62,236 nt of DNA from Trichinella spiralis (GCA_000181795.3 CM012954.1:4954085-5016320); one strand, 5' to 3'; counted from the first letter of the stretch, positions 38,501-51,705 are shown. The notes: generated from the letters alone by a model not told the origin. A program made the numbers and translations.

Positions 38501-41500
38501 TATTGAAAATATATATATATATGTATAAGGATTTCATTTCGTAGGTTTTTTAATATAATTCTAGTGCAATAATTTATTATTATTATTATTAGTGATTATT
38601 TGTTAGCAGTAGTAGATAGTAGGGACGGGAATTCGGTGTTCAGCAGGAGGAGGAAAAGCGATTCTGACCCAAACAGCCCTGCCCGGACACGAACTTGTTC
38701 ACACCAACAGAAGAAGCGGGTCATTGTTTAGAAATTGTGAATGGACGAAAGTACGAAAATTGTCATTGGAGCAAAAAAAAATCTCACCGGAAATTGTAGC
38801 AAATGATGGCAACAAAAGTAAAAAAGGGGACAATTCATCGGCAATGAATAGTTTTGGTCCGATAAAAAGTCGTCCCTAACAGCTCAAATGACGCTTAAAC
38901 ACGAAAGCCGATCTTTGTCCACGTTCAATTTGTCACGCCCACGCTTTCCTGCTAACTAACTAATAGCCAACTTCAAGGTCTCACGGTCGATTTGATCATG
39001 AATCATTTGAATCTTTCCATTGGCAAAGGTGAAATCATCATCTCTCAGTCAGTTCAGATGAAAGAAATTCTTTTCAAAAACACAAATTTATACTATGATG
39101 AATATTTTTAAAATAGCAGCAGTATAATGCATAAATTTCCCTTGTTCATTTTATCAAAAGGCATTACAACATTTTACATAATACACGTTGGTGTAAACTG
39201 AAATCAAATTATTAATCCATTATTCCGCTATCTATTATTTCACATGATGAAAAAGTTTAAAGGAGAAATTCATCTTCAATAAATAAATAAATAAATAAAT
39301 TTAATTAATTAATAAGCTAAAAATTCAAACAGTAATTTTATTAACGTTTGAAAATTAAAATACCATCTTCTTTACAATGGAACGTTGATTTAAAATTACT
39401 CAAATACTGTAGAATAATAAGTCGCTTACTGTAGAAATTATTTCATCCTTCATCGTTAAATTGATTAATTTTAGCAATAGACAACATGACAGGACTGTTC
39501 TAGTAGTGATCACTTGAAATGATCAACAAACGAAACATTCTTGAACAATTCTAGCTGTAAATTCATTTAAATTTCTCATTATTTTGCGCAAAAAATTACA
39601 CTCTGTAGTGAAAATTGCCAAAGAAAGATTACTAAACGTAAATTATGAGCAAATATAAAAACAACCAGCAAATGATAACATTGAGCAAATGAGAAAGTTG
39701 AATTAGTCACGAGAGGATGTAGATCAAAAAAAACACTGGAAAAATTATTTGTCATTGTCGCTCACAATCGCAATATATGTAGTGAAAATTTTACAACCAA
39801 GAACAAACGGTGGACGTTTTATCATTTATCATGGAAAATGCATTGAAATGCAATAAAATTGATATTGGGCATTTGTATTCGATAATAATGTAAAATGTTT
39901 TTCATTAGAAAAGAAGAATGACGCGTTGGAAACATTCGAATCATTGAAACGTTTATAACAATGTAAGATTTTGAAACAAATTTCTTTTCACCTTTGCAAC
40001 TTAGCATATAATTCAAAATATGCGCATTGGAGAAAAAAAAATTTTTTTTTTTGAAAAATGAACTTCAATACTGGAACGTGAGAACTTGCAGAAATTGTTG
40101 TAATTGTACATGCATGTTGTTGTTGTTGTCGATTATATATATTCCTTTCAAAATTAACTACATTATGTGTAAAATGGTTGAAGATTTAACAAAGGTTTCA
40201 GATGTTAGACGAAATGCTAGTTAAATTGTTAATTCATTCGTTTCAAATAAGTCCACTTTTCCATACAGAGCCAATGGATTTAAATTTTACAACATTAATA
40301 TAAAACATAGAAGATTTACGATTTTCTTCATTTACTTATTACTTGCTGAAAATATATATATACATTGAAAATTTTAAACAAACATCTATCGCATACAGAT
40401 TGATAGTTTTTCAATTCTGAAGACAATTTTTCACACAACGAACTATGCTGCTTCAATTAAAAAATAAATAAGAAAACAAATTTCTTTACAAATAAAGGTA
40501 AAAAATTTGCATTGTACAATAATTATACCGTACTCAAGTGGGTGTAGGAAGTACGGACAATTTCACCATTTCACCAACAGCGATAAACATGCCACTCCTC
40601 CCATCCGTAGTGGAACAGTTTAAAAATTCCAACAAATTTACCTTTGTCAAGACAGAGAAAAGTGCCAATTTTGAATAAATAATGAAATAAATCAAAAAGT
40701 TTATCCATGTGAAAAATTTCTTGAACATAAAAAATCATATCATCATAGTGTATAAAACGACATATTGTAATTTCATATTTTTTCTTAAATCTATTCAATT
40801 AAAAATGTCGCTGTGCCTGTTTCAGGTGGCGGCAGAAGACATGCATGCCGCCTACGCTATGAAACCTGAAGTCGATGACGGCACGAGTGCAAAAGTGAAA
40901 GAGCAAAAAACCAATTCCAATTTTCCAGTTTCAACAGAGGAAATCATGGATACAAAACGTAAGTAATGCATTACACACATATTTCATTTTCGACCAACGC
41001 GATGTGGAAAATTTTTTTTTAAAACTACAGTCCACCATGATACATATATATATATAATGATCAGTTTCCAAAAGGACGGACCAAAATCTACTTCCTTAAC
41101 CCCTTTACAAGTTGTATATGAATAAAGGACCAATTCATTGCCAATCAAATCAACAATCAGTAGAAATTCATCAATAATTAATTCAACTGCTCTTTCTCTC
41201 ATTCGAGCAAAGCAGAGCAGCATGCAATTACTATCAGTAAATGAATGAACCACAGATCAGCAAAGAATATTCTTTACAAAAGAACATCAAATCACAGTCA
41301 GTACTCGTATCTAAATAAGCAAATAAATAAACCAATCTGGGTGTCATTGTATGTTGCTTAAACAATACATTTTTTCTATTTTTCATCATCTACTGAATAC
41401 AGGTTCCGTTTGTAAAGATGAAATTAGTCATTTACAATTAAAATTATTCATTCATCTACGCATGAGTATGGTGATGCTCTAAATAAACAATTTAATTTCT

Positions 41501-44500
41501 CTTTCATTAATTGAAATGTGAAAAGCATATTTCCTATGCAAATTTATTCACACATAGAACCGACGGAGAAATGGTAAAGGAAAAATCTGCATGCTTCTGA
41601 ATATCTGCAGTGAGATGAAATTAATTATTTTCAGTTAGCAATTCTTATTGTTGTTGTTGTTGTGTTGCTGTCATGTTGTTGAACAAATTAACCAGAACTG
41701 CAGGCCAGGAAGAGGTAACTTTTTTCATCAATTATTAAATTTCTACCAGTGAGCATTTTAAACCGACCTGCAAGCGACAGTGAGAAATATCCAAATGTAC
41801 ACATCGATCGTAGTAGTAGTAGTAGTAGGTAGGATCGTAGGAACCAGTCCATCAAACCATTTTCAGAACAATGAAAAATTGGACAACAACAGTGAATGAA
41901 TTCACCAATCTCGACTGACCGGTCCTAGTGAAAATCGATCGAGCACAATAATCAAGCTAGCTAACTTTTAGCTAACGTTCTGTCATTATTCCTGATCCAG
42001 ACAAAGATTAGGTGGAAACGTCCATTCTTTTCCGCATATTTAAATATTTCAATTTTTCGACGATTCAAAAGCAAATGATGGAATTTCTTTTCTTTTCTTT
42101 TTTCCCATATTTCAAATTATTTTCATTCAATATTTTCACACTGTAAATGGTAGATGTTCTTCTCTTCAAACAATTTCTGTGCAATTGCAATCGTCCGTGA
42201 ATTTCTCACTGAAGCATGCAACCGTTATTATTCATAGTATTGAAATAGTAAAATAGCGTTGAAATGAATTAATAAAACGCTTCGTGAATATTCAAATGCA
42301 CCATGCATTGTGAGTGGAATTAAAATAACTAATTTTCCCTTATCAAACAACTCGAGTAGTGATTATAAAATTTCTGCTCAAAAATTATCACCATTTGTTG
42401 AAAAATATGCATTTCACATGCACCATTCTGTACTGTCGAATGTTGTTGTCAATCATCATTATCAATAGCTTGCCGGAAAACTGACCACCCCACCAATATT
42501 CACCAGGGATGCAGAACTGTTTCACACGTTCTTTCCATTGAAATTAAACTCTTACAAACGAGCGAATAAATAAGAAATATAACACCTATGAAACATTACC
42601 AAAACGTACAGTTGAAATTACCAACAAACAGTTTGAAAAAAATCGGATGCCAATCTGAAGTTGATGATCAGTTTTATCAACGAAAGTGAGAGCAACGACG
42701 CTTGGCAAAATCAGTAACTAAGGCACATCACCACCACCACCAAAGCGACGTAATCGACACGCTGTGGCAACCAAGCATAAAGTACCGCTTCACTATATAT
42801 ATATATATGTATATTGCAGGCTCACTGCTACCCTCCTCGCACTACTTGCGTACGTACGCAACAGATCAAAACCCTTCTACAAATATTTTCCCTAATTTAT
42901 GATAAACACTTTTCAAATATTACAATTTCTACAAACAAGGTATTTGCAATATATTTACATACGATACATGAATATTATTTTTCCGTTCGCTGTAATTGTT
43001 AAGTGTAAAAAGAACATTTTTTTCACCACGATTTTACAAAACTCTACAAACAGTAGTAATGTCCTGCTAAGATGTGTTGAACAATTTGAAATTTATTCAG
43101 TATGGATATTATTCAATTTGATACAATTCTTTACATTACTAAATGATTGATAAATTCATTTTCAACTTTTTGAAAAATAACAACATACAAAGAGACATCA
43201 ATTATATCTTCAGAATTCTATTCATGAAAACAAAAATAGTAACAAAATTCTACCTTATATTTTTATAATGGGATTTTTCTTTCAAAAAGAGAATAATAAA
43301 TTTCACATTTTCAAAGAGAGGCAAAAATGTCAAACATTTTTTGTCATCACACAGATAGGTGAATCAAACCAAGAAATGGATATGGTTTTACACTTGGTTC
43401 GCGTTTTCACTTCCGTTTTTCAAAACTGCTAATCGTAATAGCAGGGCCCCGATTAGCTTTGCAGTGGATTTGCTGCTTGTGTGGCACGCTGATTTCGTCG
43501 AATTATATATTAGAAGAGAAAAATTTATTTTTCCCACATTTTCTTCCTTCACTTTCATCCTTGTAATATAATTAATACATCACCCCTTCGAGAAACAACT
43601 ACCAACTAACCTTTCGAATCGAGAAAAGCGAATCCGTATTATCTTTCTACATCTCAAAATATTAGCTATTTGCCCTTTTTCACAGAAATACTTGAAAACT
43701 TTCAATTTCGCACTTTCGACAACAAAACAATTCGAGTTAAAAAAAGTTTCATAAAAATATTTGCTTTTTTTGTTTGAAGGAAAGTTTATCCTGTAAGGTA
43801 TAAAAGGAGTAGATATTTTAACAACAAAATGACATAGCGAAGCTGTTCTAGCTGGACAAAATTAGACAGGAGTCGATTACGCATTTTCTCTAGTACAATG
43901 ACGTCAATTGATTTACAGTAAACCTTGACCAATGAGCTGATTCGATAGAGGTAGGCATGAGGCGTATATGGTCGTCACGATTGGTCAACAAAGCAAGCAG
44001 CATCCTTTTCCAGTTGGAACGCATCAATCATCATAAAACACTACTAAGCTTAGAACTGTGTTTTACCGCACAGTTGGAACAGAGTATTACAACCATTTAT
44101 TATTATTAGTATTACTGTTGTTGTTGTTGTTGTTGTTGTTTGGTGCTGCTGCAGTTATTATTATTATTATTATTACAATTATTACTTCACTTCTCTATTA
44201 CAACGATCGTCAGTCATTATTGATTGGATCAGAGATTTGTGGATTTTGAAAAGAAGAAAAAAAAAGAACAAAAAGAAAGATTTCATTCTTCGTTTCCTTT
44301 CTTTTCGCCTCTGTATAATTTGGTTATTTGTTTCGTTTGAACTTGCTTCCGGGTTGCTTGAAATATGAATTCGTTCTTGTTGAACGCCGCTGATTCCGCA
44401 TCGACAACGTCGTCGACAAAATCATATTCAGCCATCATGGATTACGACCAATGCCGAAGTAAGTGATCAAGTCGACTTGGCTTTGCGTTTCAGCTTAGGA

Positions 44501-47500
44501 AGGGATGCGCTTGATTCAATTAGCCGATCACGGCCGCCCGCGTTCGGCGCTTGCTTAACAAGCGTTCACGCCGAGTCCATAACCGAATAAGCAAATCACG
44601 TTTTCGCGATAGCCACCGTTGGTCAATTGTTTTCAGCCTCCTAACGCGGCAGAAACACGACACGGCGCCTTCCGTTGCACCATTAATGACAATTGCCAGT
44701 TTCATTGCATTCATAATCATTGTTACCGCCGACATCCGCCGGCCATTAACACTTGACAAATTGTCTCGTCGCGGGTCAATTTATTTTCACCCCAACGCAC
44801 CCATTCGATTTTTAAAATAAAAAAGAACACATTACACATTCATCGCCTTGTATTAGATTTTCTTTTCGCACACGCGAGCGCACCGAGAAAAATACAGACA
44901 AATCTAGTGACATTGTATTTTACACATTCATTTATTTATTTGTTTGTTTGTCTGTTTGCCTGCTTGCTTGTTTGTTTGCTTGCCGTTTTGTTCGCCTAAA
45001 CTTAATTTTCATGCTACGATTGCCAACTTCAACATCTGCATCCACCTCTGATCATAGTGTCGATTTCAGATCTAGTTGGATAACTTTCGGTAAGCGCTTT
45101 ACAAATATAATCAACACTTTATCAACCAATAATCAACATTGAACCGAATCGTAGTGTAATAATTTGAAAAAAAACACGACATATCTTCAGTAAATACATA
45201 AATAAATAAATATATATATATATACATCTTGTAAAACTGACAGTAATATGTGCGTGTAGAGTTGCTGAAGTATGTAGTGACTGTTGTTGTTGAAGAGGAG
45301 GTTTGATTTCAAGTCATTTTTGTTCTCTCAAAAACTTTCTCGTTCTGCTTAACAAAACCTATATAATGTCAGAAAGGAGACTGAAATAGAAAATTTTTTC
45401 TTTTTTTTTCATATTTTCCCCTTTCGTTTAACTGTTGCAAATGTATATAAATACAGCGCAGGCGGCTATTTTTCTCAACTACAAATAGAATAAAATCCGT
45501 CCCGCTTGACAAGATCTTAACAAAAACGAAAGCAAATGAAAAAATGCTTCTCCTTTTGACAAAAAAAACTTCTTTCTATAAAATAGCCAGTCGAACTGCT
45601 TGTTTTTACATCTGCTTGCTATAGTTGTTAATTTTAATATTGCAGGTCACACCGGTGTCAATCAGCTCGGTGGGGTGTTCGTCAACGGCAGACCTTTGCC
45701 GGATCATATCCGCCAAAGAATCGTCGAATTAGCCAAGTCAGGAGTCCGCCCATGCGACATCTCGCGGCAGCTTCGTGTTTCGCACGGTTGTGTTTCCAAG
45801 ATTCTCGGGAGGTAAGGATGACAGTATTTTTTTCTCTTTGACTTTTGCCGATGACAAACAGCCCCATTGAACCGACGGACAACGTGCATGCAATATAATA
45901 GCTGGCAAATAATAAATGGCGCGCAAATTGCTAACAACGACAAGCCACTTGCTGACAGATGCGGCCACTTTCGACCGAGCTCTCTTAGCTGACCGACCAC
46001 CCAGCTAGTGGGAAAAATGAACGTTCTTTCTTAACAAATTTGTTGCAAACACAACAATTCCAAAATGCCAGATGTATCTTTGAATCGTTGAAAATTGATT
46101 TTCTTTTTCCAAAAATTTTTGCCAAAAAAATGTTCGTTCTCACACAAAAAACACGAGAAATTAAAACAGTAAGCACAGCGACGACACACAATTCAATGGA
46201 AAGCACAAAGTTTTCACTTCAATAATAATAATAATAATCGGCATTCTGCTGACTTTAATTTAATTCACTTAAGTGTTTGAAACGCAAATTGCAAATCGCA
46301 AAGGGACCCATTTTCACTACTATTAATCTTCACCAACCCGCTGCCAATAGCCAACATGGATGCAAAATTCTCTTTCAAAGAAAGAGTGGAACAACAAGAT
46401 AAAAAAACAAACAAATAAATAAATAACTTTCTCTCAGGTTTCATCTACATGTAGCTTTGCTCCTTCCCTTGCATTTTAGAAATCATATTATTTTTTCTGT
46501 TCAGATAGAAGATATGTCACAAAGTTAGCTTCAGGCTTTTAATCGAAATGTAAAACGACGACGGCCCTCTCTCTCGCTCTCTATCTCTGTATGCTTAAAG
46601 GCAATACAGCATGCGTTTCACGTTTTTCATTCATTGCATATTCGACGATCGTTGAAAATATCAATGTCGTCGCAAATCGTACATCGTTTAGGGTCATTTG
46701 CACTGTCCACGCATCCAATTCTGTTGGTAAACAAGCTGCCAGTGTAACACTTGTTCCCTTTCTAAGCGCAATTGTAGTCGGTTCAAGGAGGACCTTTGTC
46801 AATTGTCAATAAATGCGCAATGAAAAGCGACCAGAAGCAGAGCAATGCATCCCTTGGGTGTTTTACAAAAACTGATCTCTTGCCAGATGCTGTTGTCAAT
46901 TTGCTTTCACAACCCATAATCACATAACATTACAAAGTACTTATTGTGTACCGAAGTTATTTTTCTTTTCTTTGATATGTATATATAAAGGTTTCCTTCT
47001 GTTAAAAATTTCACTTCTGACGTAACCAATAGTCAAATTAGAATAAAATTCACATTAAATAGAAGAAACAAAATGTGAAAAGTGAAGTGATAGGTTGAAG
47101 GAAATATCAGAGGCTGAGTCTGGACTGGATTGGATTTCGAGTGATTCGACCTCGACCCAGGGTGACCAGAAGCAACAGTTGGTCAGCTGTGCAGTGTTAC
47201 CGACTCTCGGCAGCTTTAATGTGGTTCTCGCCGACGTTAACCCCCCGCTTGGTGAAAACAACAGAACAATTGTTGACGGTCGTTTGCTTGGACTGCTTGC
47301 TTTTCCGCCTCTGCAGTTCAGTCTCATTCGACTATCTTTGCTTTGCTCAATGACCGGCCGTCATTTGCACTGAAAAGCAGTCGATTGACAACAATGCGCT
47401 TTTGCCGCCGCAATCAGTTTAATTGAAACACTACGAAACCCCCCCCCCCCATCCGCCTCCCCCTAATCACCCACTACAGTATCGACATAATGAGCAGGCG

Positions 47501-50466
47501 GTGACCGGCCAACTCGACTAACTTACAGTACGTTAACAAAATGGCAAACATCGAATGATGAATGATGAATCCCGCAGGGTGAAAATGGTCTCTTCTACCG
47601 CGAGCCCAGCTGGACAACGATATCACGCTGCTGGTCAAGTACTACAAGTCAACAGATGCTTGACCGGGGAAACAAAATTCAACTATCTATTATGAAGTTT
47701 AAAAGAAATTGAAAAAGAAATGGAAAAACAAAACAATTGACAATGCAATTTCATGTATTATTTGTACATTCGAATATAAATGCAAAACAATCAATCATTC
47801 ATTCATGCTATATAAAATATTATTATTATTATTATTAATTTCAGATTTTATGAAACCGGCTCGATCAAGCCAGGCGTGATTGGTGGTTCGAAACCGAAAG
47901 TGGCAACGAACAAAGTAGTTGGGGCTATTGCAAATTACAAAAAACAAAATCCGACAATGTTCGCTTGGGAAATTCGCGATCGGCTACTAGCGGACGGTAT
48001 ATGCGATCATGACAACGTGCCAAGCGTGAGCAGTATTAATCGAATTGTGCGCAATAAAACTGCCGAAAAGACGACCACCAATCGTCAGACCAATGATTCG
48101 TCATCCGGTGCAAGCCAAACCAACCCGATGAAAACAGCCCGTGACCATGGAACGACCAACGTACGACCCGAGAACGGTCATTCGACAAGCACGGTCACCA
48201 ACGCTGCTAGCACCCAGGCACAACAGCACCGAGCTCTGATAAGATCCGCCACCGTCGCTGCGGCCGGCAATGGAGCCACCACAATCCCGGTTGGACCCAC
48301 GCCGACTTACGTGATGAGCTATGCACCTCAATCCACTCAGGATATTATACATTCTCGCATCGGACCCTATTCAATCAACGGACTACTTGGTATTGAATCT
48401 CAGGCATTGGTGGCGTCGGTGGCCAAAAATAATTCAGGTATCAACAAACCACGATATATTTTCAGTAAATACATAAATCTTGCAAAACTGACAGTAATAT
48501 GTGTGCGTACCAGTTGCTGATGTATGTGGTGAGATAATAATAACTTCATTTTTTCAGATATGAAAACTCAATCGGCTTTTCGTTGCGCTGCTTCAAACGA
48601 TCAAAATGCAGTAAATTTGAAAAAAAATTTTTCACTTGCAAAAGAAAAAAAAACTAAATTATACGTATTGTCTTGTTTTTTTTGAATTATACAGAGAAAT
48701 TATTCCATTTCAGGCTTGGATGAACCGCGTTAAATTGGAAAATCCCTACGCAACAGTTGCCGCAGATATTGGCGCTTTGCTAACAGCCGGAAGCAACACC
48801 ACTCTTTTCCCCACCGGCTGCATGACAGCCACACCATACGGAGATCATTTCAACTTGATGGCGCCGCCGCAAACGGCAGGCATCTGTGACGGTAAAGGAC
48901 TCAATGGTACCAACATCCCGGCTACACCCGCACAACGAACCTCAGGTAAAAATCATTTTTTCTTTTTGTTTTCCAATACTCAATCATCATAAAATGTCGT
49001 CTTTTCCTCTGATTTTTCCATTGAAAACTTATAATTGAAAAAATCAATTTAAAAAAATATAAATTAATTTTTTTTTCTTAAATTTTTTCATTCCATTTCA
49101 ACTGAGAATCATATTGTCAGCTTTTGAAAAATCAGAATCCTTTGTTTTTTCCATTATTTACATATTAGATGAGAAGAAGAAATGACGGGTTTTCGTTTCT
49201 TAATGAGCAGCATTTAGAGAAAAGCAGATACAGATTATACTATTATTATTCAGAAAGAAATAATCATTTGTCATCAGATTTAGTCAAGCGAAACAATCAT
49301 TTCCAACACAAGCTGAAGAAAGCGAATTAATGACTTGATTAATGAATAATATAAATAACAACATCTGCTACAATTACGTTATACACGTTGAATCAAACAA
49401 ACACAATTGGTGAATGAGATGATGTACGTCAAAATAAGATAGAGTTTTTGCATAAAAAAAACCTATTAATCTTTTTTCTTTTCTGAAATTCAAATAAGTT
49501 GGGTGTGGCCTTAAAAAGAGGGGAAAAAAAGGAAAAACTGCAGCAGCATTTTCACTTTTTTTTATTTTGTCAGACGCATATTTAAATTATATAAAAGCTA
49601 GTGACCAATCAGGCCAATGTCAATGTCGAAAAAAGCTTCCGGCTCTTCGCGCATCATGCGTACTACAATGCATTTGTTGGAAAGGAGCGCGCACCAGCAT
49701 TGTTAAATCGACCCCCAGCGTTTCCTGTTCATTGTTATTCACGGTCGAAACGGGTGTCATTTTGAAATTGAACCGAAAAAGGTGACAACCAGTTGTTCAA
49801 CAGACAAGCAAGAAAAAGCAGCAGCAAGCTTTATTAATAATAATCGTTTCAATTTGAAATTCAAAAATAAAAAGTAAATAAATAAATATTAAAGAAAAAA
49901 AACTAGGTCAGATGCGTCACCATCATTAGTAGCAACAAAAAGGTGTTCAACAGGGACGATTGGTGATTATTGAATTTTCTCGACGCGCAATGGCCGGATG
50001 TTTAAATAGGAAAATATTCCTTCTCCCGTTGATCGACGAACAATCAAAAACGCAATTAACCTGCTACCTATACAATAATGACAAATAGCCGATACTTTGT
50101 GCCGCATAAAATGCTAAACTAAATCAATTCAACTTTTTCCCATTGCCTACAGATCACAAAACACAAATGTCGCCATTCATTTCTCCTTCTCACTCTCGTC
50201 ATTCAATTTCGCAAACTTTTACAACATTTTCAAACCAGTTTTCTTCCTATTCTGATATACCTCATTTTTCACTTTTAATACAGTACGTTTAATTTATCAA
50301 TTTTTCAAAATGATTTTCTGTAACATTGCAACTCAGTTTTTGAAAATAATTTCACACAAAAAACTATATATCATTTTTGAAATCTAATCCGTTTCCTCAA
50401 AAGGCGAATTCTGACTGTACAACGTGATACGCGCAAGATGCAATTAAGAGAAACATTTGGAAAATA

Positions 50467-50502
<36 letters not shown>

Positions 50503-51705
50503 TTAACGTCAAATGAGCCACCATTGCATTTAAAATTTCAGTATCAATGCACACATCAATAATCAGTATTCATTAATCAACGTACACTTAATTTTATGCC
50601 ACGTAATAAGTGTGAAAAATTAATTACTACCGTATCACTTGTAATTCATTTTTTCCAATTCACTTCTCAACTTTAGAACTGCACTTATGAATCATCAGCT
50701 AATAGAAAACCTCTTTCCACTATTCAAAGTTCCGTTCTAAGTATACACGACTAATGAAATATTGCCTCTAGTGAATAATTTGAATTTCAAATTTTCGTAA
50801 TTGAACATAGAATTCTGAATTATATTGCCAACCAATTTGTTAATTCAAACTTCAACCATGCACGATATAAAATTCGTACCTGTAATTCGTTTCAAATGAA
50901 TTGTAGTCGATTGTTTGTTAATCATTCTTCGTTGACATTTGCTTTTTGTTGATCCTCTCTTTCATCGAAATATTGTCGTCAGATAAAACAGCGTGTAACG
51001 GTCTATTTCCATATCAATTCTGTACTTTCTACTGGAAAACAGTCAACGCATTTCATGGGTGTAAATTTTATTTTTTTTTCAATAAAACTATTACCTAACA
51101 AAGTTGCCAAGTTGTAATTTCAAGTATTGAAAAATCAATTTGACAACATTATTCCAATATCTACTTAATATTTTCCATGCTGTTCATACAGTAAACAGTA
51201 ATGAAGTAACATAGTATGCAAATTTTTTAAACAAGTAATAAAAATTGTTAAAAAAAATTTCATTGTCGAATTTATTTGTAAAAATTAAACAGTTCATTTG
51301 TAAAAATTTAGGTGAAATATTGTCATCTTCGAACACTGGTCCCGGATTTATCATTCCATCGCCAGCGGAAAACGTCGCAAAGTCCGACAAAAGTTGCAAT
51401 GCAAGACCTGGCACAATGTTGAACACGTCCCGGATGACAATATCGCCTTTCGCTCCGTATCCTTGTGTGCCGCCGGCGAGTATGACGGCCGCAGGCTTGG
51501 TTGGAGCGTTTCCCGGTGATTATTACAACAGTTATGGATCGTTGCCGAACAACTGCTGGTCACCAAATGTGCCCACTGGATGCAGTTCACTGATTCGTGA
51601 GAACATTTTCTTCATCTCTTGTTAGTTAAATGGGGGGAAAATGGAATTTTGATGAATGCTCATTTTTCAGCCAATCCAGCATATTACGCAAGCAACGCAA
51701 ATTGA
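35583..51705 (+). CDS. PAX2/5/8: Pax2/5/8-type paired-domain transcription factor (8-exon long isoform)
   Basis: DNA-binding developmental regulator, related to C. elegans EGL-38/PAX-2. Longest model: 35583-35636, 40826-40958, 45646-45811, 47845-48437, 48558-48610, 48714-48945, 51312-51596, 51671-51705; phases close, 516 aa. The paired domain runs from [18 protein letters not shown] through [20 protein letters not shown] (exon 3) to [17 protein letters not shown] and [11 protein letters not shown]...[10 protein letters not shown] (exon 4). The spacing GGSKPKVAT, without the Pox-neuro insertion, and the octapeptide YSINGLLGI (48368-48394) assign it to Pax2/5/8. No homeodomain or remnant is visible. 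The tail is Ser/Asn/Pro/Tyr-rich and ends [11 protein letters not shown]. Introns of 5.2, 4.7, 2.0 and 2.4 kb contrast with the compact neighbours. Exons 1-2 rest on splice signals and phase; alternative 5' exons exist. Confidence 0.92.
35637..40825 (+). promoter_or_regulatory. Pax intron 1 (5.2 kb)
   Basis: Mostly AT-rich intron. Notable contents are a GCTAGC element (36824-36829), a 36-codon frame at 38321-38431 with a possible phase-1 donor at 38421, and a GC-richer patch at about 38620-38990. No independent gene seen. Confidence 0.45.
43899..43984 (+). promoter_or_regulatory. CRE palindrome and paired CCAAT boxes upstream of internal Pax first exon
   Basis: TGACGTCA at 43899-43906, CCAAT at 43929-43933 and its reverse ATTGG at 43980-43984. 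They lie 380-470 bp before the ATG of the alternative exon at 44365. The group looks like a promoter-proximal cluster; binding factors are inferred only from motif identity. Confidence 0.45.
44365..44458 (+). CDS. PAX2/5/8: Alternative first coding exon of Pax (isoform B)
   Basis: The ATG opens 31 codons ([13 protein letters not shown]...IMDYDQCR) and ends at a consensus GTAAGTG donor in phase 1. Spliced to the paired-domain exon at 45646 it yields ...[12 protein letters not shown], with the usual Pax arrangement of a short N-terminus before the paired domain. This isoform would have 485 aa. Its own upstream promoter elements (43899-43984) support independent transcription. Confidence 0.6.
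44514..44790. promoter_or_regulatory. GC-richer island between the two internal Pax first exons
   Basis: About 280 bp of distinctly GC-richer sequence inside an AT-rich intron, with frames open on both strands (44520-44759 minus, 44551-44820 plus). No splice-bounded coding support. Best read as a promoter or enhancer for the exon at 45011. Confidence 0.4.
45011..45089 (+). CDS. PAX2/5/8: Alternative first coding exon of Pax (isoform C)
   Basis: The ATG opens 26 codons ([19 protein letters not shown]...) and ends in phase 1 at the donor G/GTAAGC. Joined to 45646 it gives ...[14 protein letters not shown]. It has the same phase as the exons ending at 40958 and 44458, so all three could be mutually exclusive 5' exons. 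The frame extends upstream to an ATG at 44948, so the exact start is uncertain. Confidence 0.5.
45812..47844 (+). other. Pax intron within the paired domain (2.0 kb)
   Basis: Splits the paired domain between its N- and C-terminal subdomains (...KILGR/FYETG). Contains a GC-richer block at about 47090-47380 with frames on both strands, a 12-base C run (47439-47450) and an ATT repeat just before the acceptor. Confidence 0.6.
48946..51311 (+). other. Pax intron (2.4 kb)
   Basis: AT-rich intron with a CA microsatellite (50468-50501). A frame at 49575-49785 follows an acceptor but lacks a convincing donor. No other gene seen. Confidence 0.6.
50468..50501. repeat. (CA)17 microsatellite
   Basis: Uninterrupted CA dinucleotide run in the penultimate large Pax intron; the cleanest microsatellite in the window. 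Confidence 0.97.

Larger units (their letters stand above)
40959..45645 (+). promoter_or_regulatory. Pax intron 2 (4.7 kb) with internal promoter candidates
   Basis: Contains two alternative first exons (44365-44458, 45011-45089), a CRE/CCAAT cluster (43899-43984) and a GC-rich patch between the two exons (about 44514-44790). It also holds a GCTAGC element (41956-41961) and a GTA run (41812-41828). Confidence 0.5.

Noticed and set aside
49575-49785. Possible extra Pax exon
   Set aside because: The acceptor and phase fit, but there is no convincing donor. The text ([18 protein letters not shown]...) is unlike Pax, and the flanking exons already join in phase.
51312-51596. Homeodomain search in late Pax exons
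   Set aside because: No WFxNRR-like helix or partial homeodomain helix was found; the exons are Ser/Pro/Tyr/Asn-rich.
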